Part shown: positions 24,300 to 32,144 of the stretch, in pieces
Numbering within the stretch: the stretch's first letter is position 1
Layout: the number at the start of each line of letters is the position of its first letter
Source: Streptomyces roseicoloratus
GTDB taxonomy: Bacteria > Actinomycetota > Actinomycetes > Streptomycetales > Streptomycetaceae
NCBI RefSeq assembly: GCF_004117935.1
Contig: NZ_SDOY01000020.1
Location: 1 to 32,144 of the forward strand
Length of the DNA: 32,144 nt
Reading direction: 5' to 3'
The notes under the pieces: model-generated
Database searches by the model: none
What the model was told of the DNA's origin: nothing
What the model saw: the letters and a program-made list of their open reading frames with translations, nothing else
Position numbers and translations under genes: made by a program

Positions 24300-24401
24300 C
24301 CCCGGCTGACTAGGCTGGCCGCAGAACTGCCCCAGAAGACCCGGATCGCGCACGTCCACCTCGGTGCCGCGGCCGCCCTGCGCAAGGACATCGCCCAGTG
24401 A
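24300..24401 (+). pseudogene. aroH: Truncated aroH (monofunctional chorismate mutase), last 33 codons only
   Basis: The frame ending at TGA 24399-24401 reads PRLTRLAAELPQKTR then IAHVHLGAAAALRKDIAQ. This matches the C-terminus of AroH-type chorismate mutase; the Bacillus subtilis protein reads IRHVYLEKAVVLRPDL there. There is no start codon or upstream AroH sequence: the region before 24300 is intergenic and then the antisense DUF952 gene. The active-site Tyr of the HVYL motif is His here. The TGA overlaps the tyrA GTG, so the old operon junction is preserved. The frame contains a TAGGCT element at 24311-24316 that could now serve tyrA. Confidence 0.72.
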
Positions 24402-25486
24402 GAACCGCGCTCGTCATCGGAACCGGCCTGATCGGCACCTCCGCCGCACTCGCCCTCGCCGGGCGGGGCGTCACCGTCCATCTGCGCGACCACGACCCGG
24501 CCCGGGCCCGTACCGCCGCCGCGCTCGGCGCCGGCACGGACGCGGAGCCCGAGGGGCCGGTGGACCTGGTGATCGTCGCCGTACCGCCCGCGCACGTCGC
24601 CGGCACCCTCGCCGAGGCGATCGGGAAGGGGCTCGGCCGCGGCTACCTCGACGTGGCCAGCGTCAAGGGCGGCCCCAAGCGCGAGCTCCAGGAGCTGGGG
24701 CTCGACCTCACCGCGTACATCGGCACCCACCCGATGTCCGGCAAGGAGCGCTCCGGCCCGCTGGCCGCCACCGCCGACCTCTTCGAGGGCCGGCCGTGGG
24801 TCCTGACCCCGACCCGGGACACCGACACCGAGGTCCTCAACCTCGCCCTGGAGCTGGTCGCCCTGTGCCGGGCCGTGCCCGTCGTCATGGACGCCGACGC
24901 CCACGACCGCGCGGTCGCGCTGGTCTCGCACACCCCGCAGCTCGTCTCCTCCATGGTGGCGGCCCGCCTGGAGAGCGCGGACGAGACGGCGGTACGGCTC
25001 TGCGGCCAGGGCATCCGCGACGTGACCAGGATCGCCGCGTCCGACCCGCGCATGTGGGTGGAGATCCTGTCCGCCAACCCCGGGCCCGTCGCCGACGTCC
25101 TCGCGGGCGTGGCGGCCGACCTGGACGAGACGGTACGGGCGCTGCGCTCGCTCCAGTCCGGCGACGACGCCGAGCGGCGCGAGGGCGCCTCCGGCGTGGA
25201 GGACGTCCTGCGCCGCGGCAACGCCGGCCGCGCCCGCGTCCCCGGCAAGCACGGCGCCGCCCCGACGCCGTACGAGACGGTCGCCGTCCTCATCAGCGAC
25301 CAGCCGGGCGAGCTGGCCCGGATCTTCGCCGACGCGGGTCGCGCGGGCGTCAACATCGAGGACGTGCGGATCGAGCACGCGACGGGCCAGCAGGCGGGCC
25401 TGGTCCAGCTCATGGTCGAACCGTCGGCGGCACCGGTCCTGGGCGCGTCCCTGAAGGAGCGCGGCTGGGCCCTGCGCAGCAGCTGA
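24398..25486 (+). CDS. tyrA: Prephenate dehydrogenase with C-terminal ACT domain
   Basis: 362 aa. The N-terminal Rossmann domain has the NAD(P) loop G8-TGLIG-13 and ASVKGGPK. H111 in GTHPMSGKERSGP is the conserved substrate-binding/catalytic His. HDRAVALVSHTPQLVSS forms the helical dimer part. The C-terminal ACT domain (about 288-350: VAVLISDQPGELARIFAD, AGVNIEDVRIEH) suggests feedback by tyrosine or another amino acid. It converts prephenate to 4-hydroxyphenylpyruvate for tyrosine synthesis. GTG 24398 has AGGA 9 nt upstream and overlaps the remnant aroH stop. It is followed by a 15-bp hairpin and then cmk. Confidence 0.95.
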   Translation: MRTALVIGTGLIGTSAALALAGRGVTVHLRDHDPARARTAAALGAGTDAEPEGPVDLVIVAVPPAHVAGTLAEAIGKGLGRGYLDVASVKGGPKRELQELGLDLTAYIGTHPMSGKERSGPLAATADLFEGRPWVLTPTRDTDTEVLNLALELVALCRAVPVVMDADAHDRAVALVSHTPQLVSSMVAARLESADETAVRLCGQGIRDVTRIAASDPRMWVEILSANPGPVADVLAGVAADLDETVRALRSLQSGDDAERREGASGVEDVLRRGNAGRARVPGKHGAAPTPYETVAVLISDQPGELARIFADAGRAGVNIEDVRIEHATGQQAGLVQLMVEPSAAPVLGASLKERGWALRSS

Positions 25487-25504
25487 TCCGGGGCCGGCCG
25501 GGCC

Positions 25505-25542
25505 CCCGGGCCTCCGGCCGCGGGCCCGGCCGGAGGCCCGGG
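25505..25542 (+). terminator. 15-bp hairpin between tyrA and cmk
   Basis: A perfect stem runs from 25505-25519 (C then CCGGGCCTCCGGCC) to 25528-25542, with an 8-nt loop. CCCGGCCGGAGG is repeated just downstream. There is no T tract. It may terminate tyrA before the cmk promoter. Confidence 0.6.
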
Positions 25543-25688
25543 AGCCCGGCCGGAGGAGCCGTCCGGGCGGGTGCCGGCGCCCGTGGCGACACCGTTGGGC
25601 CGAACGGGTGCGGCGGACTCGGTAACCTTGTGGGGTCCCCCGTACATCCGCCGGGGGCTGCCGCTCACCCAGGAAGGCGTTCCCCACC

Positions 25689-26375
25689 GTGGAAACCGTG
25701 ATCGTCGCCATCGACGGCCCCTCCGGCACGGGCAAGTCGAGCACCTCGAAGGCGGTGGCCGCCAAGCTGGGGCTGAGCTACCTCGACACCGGTGCCCAGT
25801 ACCGGGCCATCACCTGGTGGATGATCAGCAACGGCGTCGACGTCACCGACGCCGACGCGGTCGCCAACGCCGCCGGCAAGCCCGTCATCGTCTCCGGCAC
25901 CGACCCGGCCCGGCCCACCATCACGGTGGACGGCCTCGACGCCTCCGGACCCATCCGCACCGAGGAGGTCACCTCCAAGGTCAGCGCCGTCAGCGCCGTC
26001 CCCGAGGTGCGGACCCTCATCACGGAGCTCCAGCGGTCCATCGCCCGGAGCGCCGAGCGCGGCATCGTCGTCGAGGGCCGGGACATCGGCACCACCGTCC
26101 TGCCCGACGCCGACCTCAAGATCTTCCTCACCGCCTCTCCCGAGGCCCGCGCCGCCCGCCGCTCCGGCGAGCTCAAGGGCGTCGACGTCCACGCGACCAA
26201 GCAGGCCCTCATCAAGCGGGACGCGGCCGACTCCAGCCGCAAGACCTCCCCGCTCGCCAAGGCCGACGACGCCGTCGAGGTCGACACCACCGAGCTCACC
26301 CTCGACCAGGTCATCGAGTGCGTCGTCACGCTGGTGGAGGAGAAGAGGGCCGAGGAGAAGAGGGCCGCCGAGTGA
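25689..26375 (+). CDS. cmk: Cytidylate kinase
   Basis: 228 aa, normal length. The P-loop GPSGTGKSS is at residues 10-18. YLDTGAQYRAITW and VEGRDIGTTVLPDADLKIFL are the conserved CMP-binding and LID-adjacent segments. It phosphorylates CMP and dCMP with ATP. GTG 25689 lies 11 nt after AGGAAGG (25671-25677). TAACCT near 25623 could be a -10 but has no clear -35. The protein ends with a charged EEKRAEEKRAAE tail. The stop overlaps the acyltransferase start (GTGA). Confidence 0.96.
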   Translation: METVIVAIDGPSGTGKSSTSKAVAAKLGLSYLDTGAQYRAITWWMISNGVDVTDADAVANAAGKPVIVSGTDPARPTITVDGLDASGPIRTEEVTSKVSAVSAVPEVRTLITELQRSIARSAERGIVVEGRDIGTTVLPDADLKIFLTASPEARAARRSGELKGVDVHATKQALIKRDAADSSRKTSPLAKADDAVEVDTTELTLDQVIECVVTLVEEKRAEEKRAAE

Positions 26376-27016
26376 CCGAGCCCTCGCGGAAGGGCGCCGC
26401 CGTCGGCCGCCGCATCGGCATCGGGCTGATGTACGGCTTCTGGAAGCCGCGCGTGCTCGGCGCCTGGCGGGTCCCGGCCACCGGCCCCGTCATCCTCGCC
26501 GTCAACCACGCGCACAACATCGACGGCCCCATGCTCATGGGCACCGCCCCCCGGCCCGTGCACTTCCTCATCAAGAAGGAGGCGTTCGTCGGCCCGCTGG
26601 GCGCCTTCCTCGAAGGCATCGGCCAGCTCAAGGTGGACCGGGACTCGACCGACCGGGCCGCGATAGGCAGCGCCCTCGCGGTCCTGGAGCACGGCGGCGT
26701 CCTCGGGATCTTCCCCGAGGGCACCCGCGGCGAGGGCGACTTCGCCTCGCTCCGCGCCGGCCTCGCCTACTTCGCCGTCCGCAGCGGCGCCCCGATCGTC
26801 CCGGTCGCCGTGCTGGGGAGCACGGACGCCCCCGGACGGCTGGTCAAGGGGCTGCCCCGGCTGCGCAGCCGGGTCGACGTCGTCTTCGGCGACCCGTTCG
26901 AGGCCGGCGACGGCAGCGGCCGGCGCACCCGCAAGGCGCTGGACGAGGCGACCTTCCGCATCCAGGAACGGCTCACCGACCACCTGAAAAACGCCAGGCG
27001 CCTCACCGGGCGCTGA
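26372..27016 (+). CDS. PlsC-type 1-acylglycerol-phosphate acyltransferase
   Basis: 214 aa. The acyltransferase motif N45-H46-x4-D51 (NHAHNID) is the catalytic HX4D, and F114-PEGTR-119 is motif III, which binds the phosphate. It is expected to acylate lysophosphatidate or a similar acceptor at the inner membrane face in phospholipid synthesis. There is no clear membrane span, so it is probably peripheral. GTG 26372 overlaps the cmk stop as GTGA, with AGAGGG 7 nt upstream. The cmk-plsC-der order is common in actinobacteria, as far as I recall. Confidence 0.9.
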   Translation: MTEPSRKGAAVGRRIGIGLMYGFWKPRVLGAWRVPATGPVILAVNHAHNIDGPMLMGTAPRPVHFLIKKEAFVGPLGAFLEGIGQLKVDRDSTDRAAIGSALAVLEHGGVLGIFPEGTRGEGDFASLRAGLAYFAVRSGAPIVPVAVLGSTDAPGRLVKGLPRLRSRVDVVFGDPFEAGDGSGRRTRKALDEATFRIQERLTDHLKNARRLTGR

Positions 27017-27031
27017 GCGACACTCTCAGTA

Positions 27032-27066
27032 GTGGGTCCCGCGGGCGCAGCCCGCCGCGGACCCAC
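27032..27066 (+). other. Hairpin between the acyltransferase gene and der
   Basis: GTGGGTCC (27032-27039) pairs with GGACCCAC (27059-27066), with an imperfect GC-rich inner stem. No T tract follows and der begins 30 nt later, so it may be a partial terminator or an mRNA-stability element. Confidence 0.45.
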
Positions 27067-27095
27067 CGACCACGAATGATCAAGGAACGGACTTC

Positions 27096-28544
27096 ATGAA
27101 CGACCAGCACGACCACGGGGCACTTGGCGACGCCGAGTACGCGGAGTTCATGGAGCTCGCCGCGGAAGAGGGCTTCGACGTCGAGGAGGTCGAAGGCGCG
27201 ATCGAGGAGGCCGGGCACGGCCCGCTGCCCGTCCTCGCCGTCGTCGGCCGCCCGAACGTCGGCAAGTCGACCCTGGTGAACCGCATCATCGGCCGCCGCG
27301 AGGCCGTCGTCGAGGACCGCCCGGGCGTCACCCGCGACCGCGTCACCTACGAGGCCGAGTGGGCCGGCCGCCGTTTCAAGGTCGTCGACACCGGCGGCTG
27401 GGAGCAGGACGTCCTCGGCATCGACGCCTCCGTCGCCGCCCAGGCCGAGTACGCCATCGAGGCCGCCGACGCCTGCCTCTTCGTCGTGGACGCCACCGTC
27501 GGCGCCACCGACACCGACGAGGCCGTCGTCAAGCTGCTCCGCCGCGCCGGCAAGCCGGTCGTCCTGGCCGCCAACAAGGTCGACGGCCCCTCCGGCGAGG
27601 CCGACGCCGCCACGCTGTGGTCCCTCGGCCTCGGCGAGCCCTTCCCGGTCTCCTCGCTGCACGGCCGCGGCACCGGCGACCTCCTCGACGAGGTCCTCAA
27701 GGCCCTGCCGGAGGCCCCGGAGCAGCGCTTCGGCAACGCCGTCGGCGGCCCCCGCCGCATCGCCCTGATCGGCCGCCCGAACGTCGGCAAGTCCTCCCTC
27801 CTCAACAAGGTCGCCGGCGAGGAGCGGGTCGTCGTCAACGAGCTGGCCGGCACCACCCGCGACCCGGTCGACGAGCTGATCGAGCTCGGCGGCAAGACCT
27901 GGAAGTTCGTGGACACCGCGGGCATCCGCAAGAAGGTCCACCTGCAGGAGGGCGCGGACTACTACGCGTCGCTGCGCACCGCCGCCGCCGTCGAGAAGGC
28001 GGAGGTGGCCGTCATCCTCATCGACACCTCCGACCACATCTCGGTCCAGGACCAGCGCATCATCACGATGGCGGTCGAGTCGGGCCGCGCCATCGTCATC
28101 GCCTACAACAAGTGGGACGAGCTGGACGAGGAGCGCCGCTACTACCTGGAGCGCGAGATCGAGACCGAGATGCAGCAGGTCTCCTGGGCGCCCCGGGTCA
28201 ACGTCTCCGCCAAGACCGGCCGCCACATGGACAAGCTGGTCCCGGCCATCGAGACCGCCCTCGCCGGCTGGGAGACCCGCGTCCCCACCGGCCGCCTCAA
28301 CGCCTTCCTCGGCGAGCTCGTCGCGGCCCACCCGCACCCGATCCGTGGCGGCAAGCAGCCGCGCATCCTCTTCGGCACGCAGGCGGGCACCAAGCCGCCG
28401 CGCTTCGTGCTCTTCGCCTCCGGCTTCCTGGAGGCCGGTTACCGTCGCTTCATCGAGCGCCGCCTCCGCGAGGAGTTCGGCTTCGAGGGCACCCCGATCC
28501 ACATCTCGGTGCGGGTGCGGGAGAAGCGCGGCAAGAAGAAGTAA
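27096..28544 (+). CDS. der: Ribosome biogenesis GTPase Der
   Basis: 482 aa with tandem GTPase domains. The first G1 is G51-RPNVGKS-58, with DTGGW (G3) and NKVD (G4). The second G1 is G226-RPNVGKS-233, with DTAGI and NKWD. A KH-like C-terminal domain follows ([19 protein letters not shown]) and the protein ends in a basic REKRGKKK. It is needed for 50S subunit assembly in bacteria. Residues 1-42 are an acidic extension typical of actinobacteria. ATG 27096 has AAGGA (27082-27086) 9 nt upstream. A bidirectional hairpin ends the transcript. Confidence 0.97.
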   Translation: MNDQHDHGALGDAEYAEFMELAAEEGFDVEEVEGAIEEAGHGPLPVLAVVGRPNVGKSTLVNRIIGRREAVVEDRPGVTRDRVTYEAEWAGRRFKVVDTGGWEQDVLGIDASVAAQAEYAIEAADACLFVVDATVGATDTDEAVVKLLRRAGKPVVLAANKVDGPSGEADAATLWSLGLGEPFPVSSLHGRGTGDLLDEVLKALPEAPEQRFGNAVGGPRRIALIGRPNVGKSSLLNKVAGEERVVVNELAGTTRDPVDELIELGGKTWKFVDTAGIRKKVHLQEGADYYASLRTAAAVEKAEVAVILIDTSDHISVQDQRIITMAVESGRAIVIAYNKWDELDEERRYYLEREIETEMQQVSWAPRVNVSAKTGRHMDKLVPAIETALAGWETRVPTGRLNAFLGELVAAHPHPIRGGKQPRILFGTQAGTKPPRFVLFASGFLEAGYRRFIERRLREEFGFEGTPIHISVRVREKRGKKK

Positions 28545-28573
28545 CGCCCGGCGGCGACGTCGAGCGCACGGCC

Positions 28574-28602
28574 GAGGGCCGGGGCACCGAGCCCCGGCCC
28601 TC
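28574..28602. terminator. Bidirectional terminator between der and the convergent hypothetical gene
   Basis: GAGGGCCGGGGC (28574-28585) pairs perfectly with GCCCCGGCCCTC (28591-28602) around a 5-nt loop. It lies between two convergent genes and is symmetric, so it can serve both strands. Confidence 0.75.
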
Positions 28603-28623
28603 AGTCGTTGCGTCGTTCAGTCG

Positions 28624-29064
28624 CTACAGTCCGCCGCTCCGCGAACCCGGCGGCAGTGCGTACGCCCCCGTCGCCGGCGACCAGACCGTCTGCTGGCGGT
28701 GCCGCGCCGCTCCCGTGCCGGCGAAGCCCCGGAAGCGCAGCTCCTCCTCGCCGCTGCGGTCACCCGGCAGCGTGCGGAACGACCGGCGGTACTCGGAGTA
28801 CAGGGCGTCGTAGATCGGAGTCGCCGAGAAGCCCGCCGAACCGTCCTGCGCCGGGCGCATCGAGGGGATCGGACTCGGCACCTGACTCGGGACCGGGCTC
28901 GGATACTGCGGGCGGAAGGGGTCGTATGCGTGCACGTATGTGCCAACGACCCCGCCGTCCGTGAGATGCGGGCGGCGCGCCTCGGAAAGCGGAGCCCGGG
29001 GGCGCGGCACGACCGGCACCCCCGGGACGCGGGCCGGCCCTATGCCGGGTCGCGGGTGGTCCAT
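28624..29064 (-). CDS. Conserved-looking hypothetical protein, Pro/Arg/Tyr-rich
   Basis: 146 aa. I do not recognise a family. It has a Pro-rich N-terminus (MDHPRPGIGPARVPGVPVVP), a Tyr/Pro segment (GTYVHAYDPFRPQYPSPVPS) and a more ordered C-terminal region (ATPIYDALYSEYRRSFRTL, then GFAGTGAARHRQQTVW). There is no signal peptide or membrane span. ATG 29064 shares a base with the stop of the upstream gene (TGATG), so the two are translationally coupled and probably work together. The tidy coupling and coding bias argue that it is real. Confidence 0.72.
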   Translation of the reverse strand: MDHPRPGIGPARVPGVPVVPRPRAPLSEARRPHLTDGGVVGTYVHAYDPFRPQYPSPVPSQVPSPIPSMRPAQDGSAGFSATPIYDALYSEYRRSFRTLPGDRSGEEELRFRGFAGTGAARHRQQTVWSPATGAYALPPGSRSGGL

Positions 29065-29846
29065 CACGTGCCGGCCAGCGGCATCGCGGCGGCCACCAGG
29101 CGCCCGTTCGCCGCGGCCTTCTCCAGCGCGTCGCGCAGCAGGTCCTCGCGCGGCTGCTGCCCGATGGAACCGACCGGGGCGGCGAACACGAGCACCGTGT
29201 GCGACTTGTTCGCCGCCGCCCGCCAGCCCTCGGTGACCTGGAGCGGCTGGTGCGCCTGCCACCAGGCGACCTGACCCGTGCCGCCCGTGCCGGGCTGGAG
29301 CACCGAGTGCAGCTGGCCCATGGCGACCAGGACCGACCAGCCGGGCAGCTGGGCCGGCGCGTGCTCGAGGTCGGCGACCGGCTGGAAGCCCTGCTCGGCG
29401 AGCAGGGGCAGGAATTCGTCCGTCAGACCGTCCGAGCCGGGGCGGGCGACCGGCGCGGTCGGCTCCACCACGAGCGCCGGGTGCAGCTCGCCCTGGATCA
29501 GGACGAGACCGCTGGTGACGCCGAGGACCGCCTGCTCGGGGTGGGCGGCGGAGAGCGAGTCGGCGGCGTCGGCCGCCGTGATCGAGGCGACGGCGCCCTG
29601 GAGCTGCTCCTCGGCGACCCGGACGACCTGCGACGGAATGCAGCTGGCGTGGGCGAAGGCGAGGACGGCGGTCTCCTCGCCGACGAACAGCACGGTGCTC
29701 GTGCGCTCCTGCTCGGAGTCGCCCGGGGTCCGGCAGGAGGTGCAGTCGTAGCTGCCCGGGGCGTTGTCGCCGGCGAGCAGCCGGTCGGCTTCTTCGTCGC
29801 CGATCTCGGCGCGTACGTCCTCGCTGACGTCGAGCATGCGCGGCAC
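29064..29846 (-). CDS. Hypothetical protein with CxxC...HxxC putative zinc site
   Basis: 260 aa, no family recognised. An N-terminal putative metal site is C35-TS-C38 and H66-AS-C69. The middle and C-terminal regions are mixed alpha/beta (LGVTSGLVLIQGELHPALVV, AQLPGWSVLVAMGQLHSVL, SHTVLVFAAPVGSIGQQ) with no membrane span, so it is cytoplasmic. GTG 29846 is chosen because GGGAG (29853-29857) lies 6 nt upstream; ATG 29837 is an alternative. It is the first gene of a two-gene operon, divergent from the Rpf-like gene across 234 bp. Confidence 0.75.
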   Translation of the reverse strand: MPRMLDVSEDVRAEIGDEEADRLLAGDNAPGSYDCTSCRTPGDSEQERTSTVLFVGEETAVLAFAHASCIPSQVVRVAEEQLQGAVASITAADAADSLSAAHPEQAVLGVTSGLVLIQGELHPALVVEPTAPVARPGSDGLTDEFLPLLAEQGFQPVADLEHAPAQLPGWSVLVAMGQLHSVLQPGTGGTGQVAWWQAHQPLQVTEGWRAAANKSHTVLVFAAPVGSIGQQPREDLLRDALEKAAANGRLVAAAMPLAGT

Positions 29847-30068
29847 GGGGGGCTCCCTGGACTCATTGCGTGCGACGGCGGGCGGATCCCGGTCGTCTCA
29901 TGCCGAGTTCAACGGGGAAGCCTCGGCCGGGGTCACGCGTGAAGGGCCGACAAATGTTTGAGACGCGGTGGGAGGGGGCGCGCCGGGCGGGACCCGGGCC
30001 GTGCGCCGACCGGGTGGCATGTGAACGGTGTTCCGCGCGGCACGGAGCCCGGTCGCGGGGCCGCTGCC

Positions 30069-30659
<591 letters not shown>

Positions 30660-30710
30660 CAGGCCGGCGCCCCCGGCCCTGTCCTCCGATCCGGATCCGA
30701 AGGAATCGCC

Positions 30711-31385
30711 CTAGCCGGACGGGTGCGGGACGAGCTCCCGGGCGTCGGCGAGCGAGCCCCGGCTCAGCTCGTACGCGAGCGAGCCGGGCGGGAGTCCGCG
30801 CGGGACGCGCTGCTCGGCCAGGACGACGGCCGCGGAGCGGGGCGGGCGGGTGAGGGCGGCGAGCAGGCCGTACGTACGGGAGGCGACGGCCGCGGACAGG
30901 CCGAGGGACGGTTCGTCGACGAGGACGATACGGGCGGGGGAGAGCAGGGCGCGGGTCAGGGCGAGCATGCGGCGCTCCCCGCCGGAGAGGGTGCCGGCGC
31001 GGTGGCGGAGCAGCGGCGCGAGCTCCGGGTAGGCGGCGAGGGCAGTGTCGCGCGCCGCGTCCGGGTGGCCGGTGGCCATGAGGTCCAGGTTCTCGGCGAC
31101 GGTGAGGGTCGCGTACACCGCGCGCAGGTCCGGCACGAAGCAGAGCCCGCGGCGGGCCCGGGCGTGGGCGGGCAGCGCGGTGACGTCGGCGCCGCGCCAC
31201 AGCACGCGCCCGGCGGCCAGCGGCACCGTTCCGGCGAGCGCGCGCAGCGCGGTGGTGCGGCCGGAGCCGTTGCGGCCGAGCAGCACGGTGACGGTGCCGG
31301 CGGGCAGGGCCAGGTCGAGGCCGTGCAGGGCCTCCAGCGGGCCGTAGCGGACCCGTGCGGCGCGGAGGGCGATCTCGACGGTCAT
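30711..31385 (-). CDS. livF: LivF-type branched-chain amino acid ABC transporter ATPase
   Basis: 224 aa. Walker A is G37-RNGSG-R43-TT, with Arg instead of the catalytic Lys. Signature LSGGERR and Walker B IVLVDEPSLGLS are intact. Residues after about 185 diverge from LivF and the protein is slightly short. Such high-affinity transporters usually pair LivF with LivG under LivH/LivM permeases. The Lys to Arg change may lower ATP turnover or indicate a degenerate subunit. Its ATG overlaps the livG stop (ATGA). The permease and binding-protein genes would lie beyond 32144. Confidence 0.82.
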   Translation of the reverse strand: MTVEIALRAARVRYGPLEALHGLDLALPAGTVTVLLGRNGSGRTTALRALAGTVPLAAGRVLWRGADVTALPAHARARRGLCFVPDLRAVYATLTVAENLDLMATGHPDAARDTALAAYPELAPLLRHRAGTLSGGERRMLALTRALLSPARIVLVDEPSLGLSAAVASRTYGLLAALTRPPRSAAVVLAEQRVPRGLPPGSLAYELSRGSLADARELVPHPSG

Positions 31386-32068
31386 GGCCCGGTCCTGGAC
31401 ACGATCCGGCCGTTCTCCATGGTGTGGACGGTACGGGCGATGCCGGCGACGAGGTCCGGGTCGTGCTCGATCACGAGCACCGCGAGGCCGTCGGCGGCGA
31501 GGGCGGCGAGGACGCGGGCCAGGGCGTCGGTCTCGCCGGCGTCCAGCCCGGCGGCGGGCTCGTCGAGGAGCAGGGTGTGGGGTTCTGCGGCGAGTGCCCG
31601 GGCGAGCTCGACGCGGCGCAGCGTGCCGGTCGGCAGCCCGGCCGCCGCGGTCCGCCGGACGGGCCCGGCGAGGCCGGCGAGCCGCAGCGCCCGCTCGACG
31701 GCGGTCTCCGCGTCCCGGCCGCGGGCGCCCACGAGGACGTTCTCCTCGACGGTGAGCGACGGGAACACGGCGAGCTGCTGGAACGTCCTGGCGACCCCGA
31801 GCTGGTGCCTGCGGTGCGCGGCCCGCTTCGTGATGTCCACCCCGTCGAGGACGACCCGCCCGGCGGTCGGCCGCAACGTGCCGGCGAGACAGTCGAACAG
31901 CGTGCTCTTCCCGGCCCCGTTGGGCCCGACGACGGCGGTGACCGCACCCGCCCGGATCTCCAGATCGACCCGGTCGAGCGCGGCGACCCCACCGGGATAG
32001 GTGAACCCGACCCGCCGGGCGACCAGCCGGGCCACCGGCGCACGCGCGGTCGGCGGCCCGCCCTTCAC
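31382..32068 (-). CDS. livG: LivG-type branched-chain amino acid ABC transporter ATPase
   Basis: 228 aa. Walker A G48-PNGAG-K54-ST and Walker B LLLDEPAAGLD are normal, with H-loop VIEHD. The signature reads LPTGTLRRVELARA rather than LSGGQ, an atypical ABC signature. VARTFQQLAVFPSLTVEENV matches the Q-loop region of LivG. GTG 32068 is chosen because it overlaps an upstream stop as GTGA; the frame is open further upstream, so a longer start is possible. It works with the adjacent LivF. Confidence 0.84.
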   Translation of the reverse strand: MKGGPPTARAPVARLVARRVGFTYPGGVAALDRVDLEIRAGAVTAVVGPNGAGKSTLFDCLAGTLRPTAGRVVLDGVDITKRAAHRRHQLGVARTFQQLAVFPSLTVEENVLVGARGRDAETAVERALRLAGLAGPVRRTAAAGLPTGTLRRVELARALAAEPHTLLLDEPAAGLDAGETDALARVLAALAADGLAVLVIEHDPDLVAGIARTVHTMENGRIVSRTGP

Positions 32069-32144
32069 CGGGCCGCCGGCCCCGCCGCCGGGGCGCCCGC
32101 TCCGGTCCGGGCGTTCGCGTGGCCGTGGGCGTTCCGTCGCGGCC
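32065..32144 (-). CDS. C-terminal end of an upstream gene, probably a LivM-type permease (partial)
   Basis: In the frame ending at TGA 32067-32065, the sequence encodes a hydrophilic Ala/Gly/Pro/Arg tail (HANARTGAGAPAAGPAAR before the stop). The stop overlaps the livG GTG as GTGA, the usual junction in this operon. The permease identity is inferred only from the expected livM-livG-livF order. Confidence 0.4.
   Translation of the reverse strand, partial: PRRNAHGHANARTGAGAPAAGPAAR

Noticed and set aside
24287..24304. Terminator before tyrA
   Set aside because: The stem is only 6 bp in very GC-rich DNA with no T tract, so it is not distinguishable from chance.
23253..24401. A full-length protein ending in the AroH tail
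   Set aside because: The frame upstream of 24300 is antisense to the Rieske and DUF952 genes and has no AroH similarity, so only the last 33 codons are counted.

Overview
This window is high-GC actinobacterial chromosome, almost certainly Streptomyces. Genes are dense, many starts are GTG, and same-strand neighbours often overlap as GTGA or ATGA. The backbone order pyrG - NUDIX - parA - scpA - scpB - rluB - cmk - der is, from memory, the order also seen in mycobacteria (Rv1699 to Rv1713). I see no rRNA, tRNA, CRISPR array, insertion sequence or prophage. All calls come from reading the sequence; no database search was run.

Layout. 1-2 kb: the end of an MraY-like membrane protein and a GT4 glycosyltransferase. 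2-7 kb, minus strand: a PucR-type regulator, a berberine-bridge-type FAD oxidoreductase and a GH15 glucoamylase/trehalase-like enzyme. 7.5-10 kb: CTP synthase and an ADP-ribose-type NUDIX hydrolase, separated by a strong hairpin. 10-13.5 kb: a STAND-like P-loop/TPR protein and alanine dehydrogenase. 13.8-18.5 kb: a chromosome-organisation and RNA-modification run of an orphan ParA, a small protein with a ribbon-helix-helix-like C-terminus, ScpA, ScpB and an RluB-type pseudouridine synthase. 18.5-22.6 kb: a NAD-linked operon with a clear promoter and a palindromic operator, then a 51-codon ORF, a NadR-like protein, an NrtR-type NUDIX regulator, an ADP-ribosylglycohydrolase and a predicted nucleotidyltransferase. 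22.5-24.2 kb, minus strand: a second nucleotidyltransferase of the same family, which overlaps the first tail to tail, plus a Rieske lipoprotein and a DUF952 protein. 24.3-28.5 kb: a truncated aroH remnant, prephenate dehydrogenase, cytidylate kinase, a PlsC-type acyltransferase and Der GTPase. 28.6-32.1 kb: two coupled hypothetical genes, an Rpf-like secreted protein with LysM, and LivF/LivG-type ABC ATPases with the tail of a third transporter gene.

The most interesting points are these. (i) The NAD-linked operon appears to be controlled by a palindrome embedded in its own promoter, and it joins NAD salvage and ADP-ribose removal to a pair of RlaP-like nucleotidyltransferases. (ii) Only the last 33 codons of the AroH-type chorismate mutase survive upstream of tyrA. 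(iii) A ribbon-helix-helix protein sits between ParA and ScpA/ScpB, suggesting a ParA-partner-condensin module. (iv) Several genes have a TANNNT element 6-7 nt before the start codon, which suggests leaderless transcripts and helps decide starts.
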